This document shows, one piece after another, positions 1 to 6,581 of a stretch of 32,977 bases of DNA. A program made the position numbers and the translations under genes. Location of the stretch: NCBI GenBank assembly GCA_014584575.1, contig JACTMP010000039.1:1-32977 (forward strand), written 5' to 3'. Origin of the DNA: Chloroflexota bacterium. Its GTDB lineage: Bacteria; Chloroflexota; Anaerolineae; Promineifilales; Promineifilaceae. The notes beneath the pieces are model-generated. The model did not search any database. It saw only the letters and a list, made by a program, of their open reading frames with translations, and was not told the DNA's origin. Every line of letters begins with the position of its first letter. Position 1 is the stretch's first letter.

Positions 1-135
1 ACCCTCTTTCAGCGCATTTGGTTGGATTTAGAGGGGTACAAACGATTTGTTTGACCCCCACATATGCTGTCAACCACATGAATTCCCAAAGAACCAAAAG
101 GTGAGCAGGTGGGTTATGCGTTCGCATTGCTATTA

Positions 136-163
136 CTGCTCACCGCTCACTGCTCACCGCTCA
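136..163. repeat. Heptamer tandem array, CTGCTCA/CCGCTCA
   Basis: Four uninterrupted 7-bp units alternate CTGCTCA and CCGCTCA. On the minus strand the array continues into the 3' end of the neighbouring lipoprotein gene and provides its last residues (Ser-Glu-Arg) and its TGA stop. It is one of several heptamer families in the window. The rest of 1-135 shows no gene. Confidence 0.8.
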
Positions 164-1440
164 CTTTCTTCTAAAAAGGGGGCAACATCTATCACCAGCT
201 GGAACGGCGTGAGAAGTTCCAGGGAGGCGCGTAGGTGCAGGTTTACTGGCTCACCTGGCGGTACGGCGACGGTGTAGCTACCTTCACCGTTGAAATTGGG
301 GCACTCGCGCGGCCATGGATCCTCTACCTCCAGATGCAAACAGTAGAGCCGTATATCCTCCGGGCTTTCATCTGTGACGGCCATGCGGAGCACGACACGG
401 CCATCGGCCGTTGTTTGCCGCCACTCTATCTGCTGTATCTGGGCCGCCGCGTGGCCAATCTCCAGGGGAAAGTCGGCCGCCCATACATCCCCCTCCTCAA
501 GACTATCCCAATTAACCGGCAGCGTAATCTCCCGATGCAACGCGCTCAGATCAACCGTCAACGTGGCCGTGACCACACGGGCATCCGGCGCCACCGCTTC
601 CCACTGATGGTACAACAGCGCGCGCAGGCCACCGGCGTGCGGCCCCGGGACAGACCCTGCGCCCTCACGGCGCGAAGGCGCCGTAACGCGCCCCTGATCA
701 TCAATGAGCGAATCAGGAAAAAGAGCGTTTGTGAGCGCCAGCTGTGGCGGGGAGTCGCTGGCATCCATATCCCAGATAGGGTCTACCAGCACCCAGGTAT
801 CAATGGTTGTGGTCAGGGGTGTAAACGTGGCCAGGGCCACCGTTATTGTCACCCCATATTGCGCCGTGTTTATCGGCATCGGCTCGACGGGCATGCCCGG
901 TATCTGGTATTGGCGTTGCACAAAAATCCCGTCCTCCTGCACCTGTAACCAGTATTGATCGAGGTCTCGATTGCTCCAGAGTTCGGAAGAATGTGCCAGA
1001 TTGAGCGTGCCATTCAACTCCCACTCGTCACCAGAGCAGGGATCAATAAAACGGCCGTTGGCTGCTTCCCAGGTATAGCGGCAGGCATTACCAATACCGG
1101 TCACATACTCTGGCGATACCGGGACAAAGGCAAATAGCTGCCCCTCCGGGGTATGCACCAGCCAGAAGTCGTCCGGCTCAATCCAGTAAGGCTGGTCGCT
1201 AGGTGGATAGGCGTTTACCTCCAACCGGCTGGCTGGCAGCATATGACTGACCACAGGAGCGGTTGGCATTATTTCCTCTGGCGTGTTTGTCAATGTGGGC
1301 CGCGGCGAAACAGTCCGCGTGGGCATTACCGGCGCGACCTGGGGTAAATCGGCCGCCGGCTCTGGGGCGCCTGTCCGTGTTTGTGCTGGCTGGCAGCCCC
1401 CCAACAAGATGGTAATGAAAAGAAACATCAGGTACTTCAT
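154..1440 (-). CDS. Lipoprotein with degenerate Rieske-like domain
   Basis: This is a 428-residue predicted lipoprotein. The signal peptide ends in the lipobox LLGGC with Cys16, followed by a Pro/Thr-rich linker to about residue 75. Residues 85-175 resemble a Rieske fold: C120-R-Y and D-P-C135-S-G-D stand where a true Rieske protein has CxH and CxxH. Both histidine ligands are missing, so an iron-sulfur cluster is unlikely; the two Cys could form a disulfide. The C-terminal half (about 240-428) is beta-rich and unrecognised. The open frame extends another 100 residues upstream, but that part crosses a palindromic repeat and lacks a signal peptide, so I start at the ATG giving the lipoprotein signal. 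The stop codon lies in a heptamer array. The gene is divergent from the metallopeptidase gene. The lipoprotein call is firm; the Rieske-like call is inference. Confidence 0.75.
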   Translation of the reverse strand: MKYLMFLFITILLGGCQPAQTRTGAPEPAADLPQVAPVMPTRTVSPRPTLTNTPEEIMPTAPVVSHMLPASRLEVNAYPPSDQPYWIEPDDFWLVHTPEGQLFAFVPVSPEYVTGIGNACRYTWEAANGRFIDPCSGDEWELNGTLNLAHSSELWSNRDLDQYWLQVQEDGIFVQRQYQIPGMPVEPMPINTAQYGVTITVALATFTPLTTTIDTWVLVDPIWDMDASDSPPQLALTNALFPDSLIDDQGRVTAPSRREGAGSVPGPHAGGLRALLYHQWEAVAPDARVVTATLTVDLSALHREITLPVNWDSLEEGDVWAADFPLEIGHAAAQIQQIEWRQTTADGRVVLRMAVTDESPEDIRLYCLHLEVEDPWPRECPNFNGEGSYTVAVPPGEPVNLHLRASLELLTPFQLVIDVAPFLEESER

Positions 1441-1599
1441 GGCGGTTTTTATATCCTGGTTCTGAGCGGGGCACAAATTAATCGGGCATAAGAAGCCGGC
1501 GCGGTTAGGGACATAATGGCGAATAGGGTAGCCCGCCCAACCTGCCTGACGATACAATCGCCAAATTGTTGAGCTCATCTGATCCAAACCCCCTATACC

Positions 1600-1681
1600 T
1601 GTCATTCCGAACGGAGTCTTCGGAGTGAGGAATCCCTTATAACCACCTCGTAGGGATTCCTCGGAAGACCTCGGAATGACA
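1600..1681. repeat. Long imperfect palindrome (GTCATTCCGA type)
   Basis: The element starts TGTCATTCCGA and ends TCGGAATGACA, with inner arms around GGAATCCCT/AGGGATTCC. It folds into one long imperfect hairpin. It lies between two divergent lipoprotein genes, in the 293 bp between their starts, which hold no other gene. It looks like a dispersed palindromic repeat. Confidence 0.7.
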
Positions 1682-1733
1682 TTTTTCTCAGAATTTGGAT
1701 CTACTGAATCTACGGGAAGAAGGAATAACAGTA

Positions 1734-3821
1734 ATGTCACGAAAGCGTTGGTTGTTGATTGTGGCCCTCATCTTTTTCTTAATTAACTGCAACTTAACGG
1801 CCGTGCAGCCGCCAACCCCCACGCCAATGGGCCCTGGGCAATTGTCAATGGTCAATGAACAATTGCCAACGGTCATTGCCAGCACACCCACAACCAACCC
1901 ACCGGCTACCGAACTCCCCAGCCCCACGCCTGATAACGACCTACCGATAACCGATAACCGATTACCGATAACCACTCCCTACCCCAACCTCAGCCGTGCC
2001 CCTGTTACCGAGGCCGAACGGCTGACGGCCGTGCAGCTACACGACAACTACCCCCCCGACCGGGACGACGTGGCCCTGCTGGTAGCCTACAAAGGGGCCG
2101 TGCCGCCCACAGATGCCGTCGCCCTTGTCACCGAACCGCTGCCGGTGGGAACCCGGCAAACCCTCACCATTAACAACACCGACACCAATACCAATACCAG
2201 CGCCGAGTTTGTGCTGCGGTACGCCAGCGAAAACGCCTACTTTTGGTTTGATACTACCCCCGGTCTGGCCGAACCGGATCAAAACACGCTGGCGGCAACG
2301 GGCGCCGGTTTTGACGAGATTTACCGCCGCAGCCATCTCTTTTTTGACACCGAAGACAGTCCCGGCGTAGATGGCGACCCGCGTATCCACATTGTCAATG
2401 CCTCACCCGTCAATTTGTGCGACGTTGGCCCCACTGAACTGGATTTTTGTTACCTGGCCGGTTATTTCAGTTCCCATGACCTAATCCCCCACAGCGTAGA
2501 CCCCACTTCCAATGCGCGGGAGATGTTTGTGATGAACGGCCGTGGATTTGGCGCCCCCGGTTATCTGGACACACTGGCCCACGAATTCCGCCACATGATC
2601 GAAGCCAATTACGACAACAACGATTGGGATTGGGCCGTGGAAGGGTCGGCTATGCTGGCCGAAGAACTGGTGGGCTACCCCGGCGACGGCGTATACCGCG
2701 CCAACCTCTTTTTGCAGAACCCCGACCAACAGCTCAACCGCTGGACGGATGGCAATTCGCTGCCCTATTACGGCCAGGGGTATTTGCTCAACCGGTATAT
2801 CTTTAACCGGCTGGGGGACAAGCTGTACCGCGACTTTGCCAACCATCCCGAACCTGCTTTCACGGCGCTGGATGATCTGGCGCAAACGTATAACCTGGAT
2901 TTTGAGAGTGGGATGGCGTTGTGGCTGGATTGGCTGGCGGCGTTAGCCATCCACAGTGCGCCCGGCGCGCCGGAAAAGTACGCCCTGGCGGATGGTGTAT
3001 ACACGGTCAGCCCTGACCCGCTGCCCACCGCCGAAACCACCGTTTACCAGTACGCAGCCGATTATTACACCATCCCCGCCGGGCAAAAGAGCGCCCTCAC
3101 CTTCACCGGCAGCAATCATGCGCCGCTGCTGCCCGTGCTGCCCACCTCTGGCGCGCATATGTGGCTGGCCAACCGCGCCAATTTCAGCAGCGCCCGGTTG
3201 ACACGCGCTTTTGATCTCACGGCCGTATCCCAGGCCACCCTCACCTACGACCTCTACCACGACATCGAAGTGGGCTACGACTTTGCCTATGTCAGCCTCT
3301 CCACCGATGATGGGCAGACCTGGCAGCCATTGGCCGGGGCGCAGATGCAGGGCGACGCCTTCCACCACGACCCCTCCGAATCGGCCCTGGCCGACCGTTT
3401 CTACACCGGCGAAAGTGATGGGTGGGTGCAGGAGAGCATTGACCTGACGCCATATGCCGGGCAGGAAATCCTGCTGCGCTTTGAATACGTCACCGACCCC
3501 ATCCTCACCTTTGGCGGGCTGGCGCTGGACAACCTGGCCATCCCCGAAATTGGCTACTTTGACGACGCCGAAGCGGACATGGGCTGGACGGCCGAAGGGT
3601 TTGTGCGCGCTACCGGTTACGTGCCGCAAACCTGGCATCTTATTTTCATCACCTTCGACGCCACCGGGCCAATAGTGCAGGAGGTGGTGTTGTCTGGGGA
3701 GAACACGGCCGTGATCACCCCCCCACAAACCACCCAGGACAGCATCCTCATCGTCGCCGCCGCCGCCCCCATGACGCTGCTGCCAGCTTATTATCAGTTA
3801 TCGGTAGACGGTAATCGGTAA
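1734..3821 (+). CDS. Secreted HExxH zinc metallopeptidase, M6-like
   Basis: The product has 695 residues and begins with a signal peptide whose lipobox is weak (LINC, Asn at -1). The start follows AGAAGGA at good spacing; an ATG 39 nt upstream lacks a ribosome site. A Thr/Pro linker holds two heptamer arrays translated as 7-residue repeats (residues 36-49 and 67-80). The zinc motif AHEFRHMIE gives His283, Glu284 and His287, with a likely third-ligand region in WAVEGSAMLAEE downstream. The pattern resembles immune-inhibitor-A-like (M6) and related extracellular peptidases. A beta-rich MAM/jelly-roll-like module follows near residues 480-620 (VSLSTDDGQTWQPL). It probably acts outside the membrane; the substrate is unknown. 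The final residues DGNR and the stop codon come from a heptamer repeat. Confidence 0.8.
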   Translation: MSRKRWLLIVALIFFLINCNLTAVQPPTPTPMGPGQLSMVNEQLPTVIASTPTTNPPATELPSPTPDNDLPITDNRLPITTPYPNLSRAPVTEAERLTAVQLHDNYPPDRDDVALLVAYKGAVPPTDAVALVTEPLPVGTRQTLTINNTDTNTNTSAEFVLRYASENAYFWFDTTPGLAEPDQNTLAATGAGFDEIYRRSHLFFDTEDSPGVDGDPRIHIVNASPVNLCDVGPTELDFCYLAGYFSSHDLIPHSVDPTSNAREMFVMNGRGFGAPGYLDTLAHEFRHMIEANYDNNDWDWAVEGSAMLAEELVGYPGDGVYRANLFLQNPDQQLNRWTDGNSLPYYGQGYLLNRYIFNRLGDKLYRDFANHPEPAFTALDDLAQTYNLDFESGMALWLDWLAALAIHSAPGAPEKYALADGVYTVSPDPLPTAETTVYQYAADYYTIPAGQKSALTFTGSNHAPLLPVLPTSGAHMWLANRANFSSARLTRAFDLTAVSQATLTYDLYHDIEVGYDFAYVSLSTDDGQTWQPLAGAQMQGDAFHHDPSESALADRFYTGESDGWVQESIDLTPYAGQEILLRFEYVTDPILTFGGLALDNLAIPEIGYFDDAEADMGWTAEGFVRATGYVPQTWHLIFITFDATGPIVQEVVLSGENTAVITPPQTTQDSILIVAAAAPMTLLPAYYQLSVDGNR
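1839..1880. repeat. In-frame heptamer array, CAATTGT type
   Basis: Six degenerate 7-bp units (CAATTGT, CAATGGT, CAATGAA, CAATTGC, CAACGGT, CATTGCC) fill 42 nt. They are translated as two 7-residue units, QLSMVNE and QLPTVIA, in the linker of the metallopeptidase lipoprotein. Confidence 0.75.
1932..1973. repeat. In-frame heptamer array, GATAACC type
   Basis: Six 7-bp units (GATAACG, ACCTACC, GATAACC twice, GATTACC, GATAACC) fill 42 nt. They are translated as DNDLPIT and DNRLPIT in the same linker. The unit matches the arrays at 3799-3860, 6790-6838 and 15811-15853. Confidence 0.8.
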
Positions 3822-3860
3822 TCGGGGCCACCGATAACCGATTACCGATAACCGATTACC
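3799..3860. repeat. Inverted pair of GATTACC/GGTAATC heptamer arrays
   Basis: One array in GGTAATC orientation meets a second in GATTACC/GATAACC orientation around GGGGCCACC, so the block can fold on itself. The left arm overlaps the end of the metallopeptidase gene and supplies its stop codon. It may act as an intercistronic hairpin. Confidence 0.75.
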
Positions 3861-3914
3861 AAAACCGGGGTACAATCGCTCTATCGAGAAAATCACAACC
3901 AAAAGGAGAAATTT

Positions 3915-5000
3915 ATGAACCGACATGACGTACAACTACTACAACAAATGCGCGGCTACCCCTCCATCACCATCACCATGCCCACCCATCGCACTTCGCC
4001 GGATAACCGTCAGGACCCCATCCGGCTGAAAAACCTGGTGCTGGAGGCCGGTAACCGGCTGCTGCAAGAGTTCAGCAAACGCGAGGCCGACCCCTTGTTG
4101 GCCCGGCTGGAACAGTTAGCCAAAAGCGTAGATCACCCGCGCACCCTGGATGGGCTGGCGATTTTTGCCAACCGGGATTTTGGCCGCATCTTTAATCTGC
4201 CCTTCACCTTGCCCGAACGGGTGGTCATTGACGAAACCTTCCTCACCCGCGACCTGGTTTTTGCCCTGAACCGCACCGCCCGTTATTGGGTGCTGGCCCT
4301 CAGCGAGCAGCCCACCCGCCTCTTTGAAGGCACAAAGGCCGACCTGGTGGAAATTGAAGACGAAGGTTTCCCCATGATCCATGAAGGGCCAGGCGGCGCG
4401 GAACCGCTACCCGGTGGTTTTGGCGTGAACGTCTCAGCGCACCGGGATGAGCGCCACCGCCAATTTTTCCGCCAGGTAGATAATGCCCTCAAACCGTTTC
4501 TGGCCGACGATGCTTTGCCATTGGTCGTGGTCGGTGTGGATCGGTATCTGTCCTTTTTCCACGAAGTGACCGCCCATAAGGAGGCCATCATCACTACCCT
4601 GACCGGCAATCATGACAAAACGTCGGCGCATGAACTGGGCAAACTGGTCTGGCCGCTGGTGAAAGAGAATCTGGCTACGCAGCGGCAGCAGGTGTTGGTC
4701 GAATTGGACAAGGCGGTGGGCGAACGTAAATTTGTCTCCACGCCGGGCCAGGTGTGGCGGCTGGCACAGGAAGGGCGCGGCCGTTTGCTGCTGGTGGAGG
4801 AAGATTTCCACTACCCGGCGCAGGTGGACGAGACGGGGCTAATCCTCTCTCCGGCAAACGACCCCACCGCGCCGGACGTGATAGCCGATGCCGTAGACGA
4901 CATCATCGAAACGGTGCTGAATATGCAGGGGCGGGTGGTCTTTGTGGACAACGGCCAATTAGCCGACCACCAACGCATCACCCTTATCCTGCGTTATTAA
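3915..5000 (+). CDS. baeRF3-like (eRF1-related) family protein
   Basis: The 361-residue product has the start typical of the bacterial archaeo-eukaryotic release factor family 3 proteins: YPSITITMPTHRT, then QDPIRLKNLVLEA. It ends with the family's C-terminal GRVVFVDNGQ and ITLILRY elements, an eRF1-domain-3-like fold. Members are often labelled chemotaxis proteins in databases, without support, and some have been proposed as ribosome-associated or hibernation factors. It should be soluble, having no signal or membrane segment. AAAAGGAG precedes the ATG at good spacing. It stands alone between hairpin repeats with its own ribosome site. Family assignment is good; function is inference. Confidence 0.72.
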   Translation: MNRHDVQLLQQMRGYPSITITMPTHRTSPDNRQDPIRLKNLVLEAGNRLLQEFSKREADPLLARLEQLAKSVDHPRTLDGLAIFANRDFGRIFNLPFTLPERVVIDETFLTRDLVFALNRTARYWVLALSEQPTRLFEGTKADLVEIEDEGFPMIHEGPGGAEPLPGGFGVNVSAHRDERHRQFFRQVDNALKPFLADDALPLVVVGVDRYLSFFHEVTAHKEAIITTLTGNHDKTSAHELGKLVWPLVKENLATQRQQVLVELDKAVGERKFVSTPGQVWRLAQEGRGRLLLVEEDFHYPAQVDETGLILSPANDPTAPDVIADAVDDIIETVLNMQGRVVFVDNGQLADHQRITLILRY

Positions 5001-5008
5001 AGGTTCAA

Positions 5009-5065
5009 CGTTCGTAGTAGGCGATTCATCGCCTGCCAATGGCGATGAATCGCCCACTACGAACG
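5009..5065. repeat. 25-bp hairpin repeat (CGTTCGTAGT type)
   Basis: Arms at 5009-5033 and 5041-5065 pair at 24 of 25 positions around a 7-nt loop. The inner core is GGCGATTCATCGCC-like. No T-run follows, so it reads as a palindromic repeat rather than a standard terminator, though it could protect mRNA ends. Confidence 0.8.
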
Positions 5066-5090
5066 GAAAACGAATGTGAATGGAGGGCAT

Positions 5091-6548
5091 ATGCCACAAG
5101 ATGCGGGAATAACACGCGACGAGGCGATCACCCAGGTTGCGGCAGCGTTAGCCGGCCCTATTTCACTGGATGAATTTGTGGAACGGGTATTGGCTATCTG
5201 GCCTACCAACAACAAAAACCCCAAAGCGCCGGTTCGCCAGACAATCCGGGACCACCACCTGGGCAAAACGCTGATCATGACGGACAAGAAGACGCTGACG
5301 CCAATTCAAATGGCGTTGGCGGGTGCACAATTTCGGGTAGGGTTATCACGCGAGGAATTGAAAGAGGGGATTTTGTATGTTTATCCTGCTTTTCAATACT
5401 TCCTGCCACAGACAAAATCGGCAACAGAATTGCAACTGGTGGATGAAGAAGATCACATCATCCCGACTGAGGTGACAGAGATTACGATACAGCGTCAAGG
5501 ACTCCTGGGCGCTTATAGCTATAAACAGGAAGCCTTGAAGCTGGGCTGGTGGTTCAAAAAAAATAGATTGTCCCGGCAAGATAATCTACTGGTCACAATT
5601 CTGGACATCACGATCCCCAAATTTCGCCTGCAAGCCGAACCTCATCACGAATACCGCCATCACCGCAAAGAGATTGTCGTAGCCAACCAACAATTGGCCG
5701 ATACGCTCTTTTCCACGTTAGAAGCAGAACGAAATGAACGGATATGGGGCAGCACGGCCGTACCCACTGCCTATGCCTTGCTGAAAGACACCATTCCCTA
5801 TCCGGCCGATCACTGGCTGGAGGTGGTCAAAAAGGACCCACGGCTGCGCTGGAATGGCACGTATATCACCTACGGTGACAGGTTCAGCCCTATAGAAAAT
5901 TTGCTCCGTGACCTGGAGCCGGCCAGGCGCGACCAACGGCCGTCTCGCCCCCCCAAACTCAGCAAACAACAAAAGCAGCAAGTTTACCGTTTTCACGTGG
6001 CCTACAAACGCCGCAACGGGTTGTGGCGGCGCATAGAAATTCAGGGCAGCCAGACGCTGTCCGACTTCAACGATTTTCTGGTGGGCGAGTTCAAACACGA
6101 CTTTGACCACATGGCCGGTTTCTGGAAGTTAGTCCGGCGTGGCCAGACGAAGAACTACCGCGAAATAGAGATTGCCACCATTGAACCCTTTGACGGCGGC
6201 GAAGGCGCTCACACCAAAATTGCCGCCCTGGAGATGCAGCCCGGCGACAAAATGAAGTACGTCTTTGACTTTGGCGACTGGCACGAATACGTGATCGAAC
6301 TGGAAGCAATCGAAGCCACCACTGAGCCGGACAGCGCTCCGAAAAGAGAGTCACACTATCCGCGCGTGGTTGCTCAAAACAGGCCACACTATGAATACTG
6401 CACGGACTGTGCTGAGGTGGAACGCAAAACGGTTGCTGTTTACCTCTGCCATAGCTGTGCAGCGATACAGGGTGAACCTGTGTACGTCTGCAAAGCGCAC
6501 GCCTCGCCTGAGCACGACGACCATTATTTAGAAGAGGTGGTTTTTTAA
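5091..6548 (+). CDS. pRiA4b ORF-3-like protein with Cys-rich tail
   Basis: The product has 485 residues. Residues ~299-420 match the plasmid pRiA4b ORF-3-like domain (YRFHVAYKRRNGLWRRIEI, then KYVFDFGDWHEYVIELE), a family often found as a passenger of mobile elements and of unknown activity. The N-terminal ~90 residues (SLDEFVERVLAIWP, then IQMALAGAQFRVGLSREEL) look like a small helical, possibly winged-helix domain. The last ~60 residues carry C-x2-C, C-x2-C and Cys/His pairs (YCTDCAE, LCHSCAA, CKAHASPEHDDH), likely a zinc-binding module. The start is at the ATG five bases after GGAGG; an in-frame ATG 15 nt upstream has no ribosome site. The function is not known. The DNA is slightly less GC-rich than its neighbours. 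Confidence 0.7.
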   Translation: MPQDAGITRDEAITQVAAALAGPISLDEFVERVLAIWPTNNKNPKAPVRQTIRDHHLGKTLIMTDKKTLTPIQMALAGAQFRVGLSREELKEGILYVYPAFQYFLPQTKSATELQLVDEEDHIIPTEVTEITIQRQGLLGAYSYKQEALKLGWWFKKNRLSRQDNLLVTILDITIPKFRLQAEPHHEYRHHRKEIVVANQQLADTLFSTLEAERNERIWGSTAVPTAYALLKDTIPYPADHWLEVVKKDPRLRWNGTYITYGDRFSPIENLLRDLEPARRDQRPSRPPKLSKQQKQQVYRFHVAYKRRNGLWRRIEIQGSQTLSDFNDFLVGEFKHDFDHMAGFWKLVRRGQTKNYREIEIATIEPFDGGEGAHTKIAALEMQPGDKMKYVFDFGDWHEYVIELEAIEATTEPDSAPKRESHYPRVVAQNRPHYEYCTDCAEVERKTVAVYLCHSCAAIQGEPVYVCKAHASPEHDDHYLEEVVF

Positions 6549-6581
6549 GGCGGCAACCTGTCGCCTACAATCAGGATTCAC

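Noticed and set aside
1441..1740. A 100-residue N-terminal extension of the first lipoprotein.
   Set aside because: It is encoded by spacer DNA including a palindromic repeat and would bury the lipoprotein signal peptide.
2943..3728. Long minus-strand frames opposite the metallopeptidase and opposite the P5C dehydrogenase.
   Set aside because: They are complementary shadows of well-supported genes and show no family motifs or ribosome sites.
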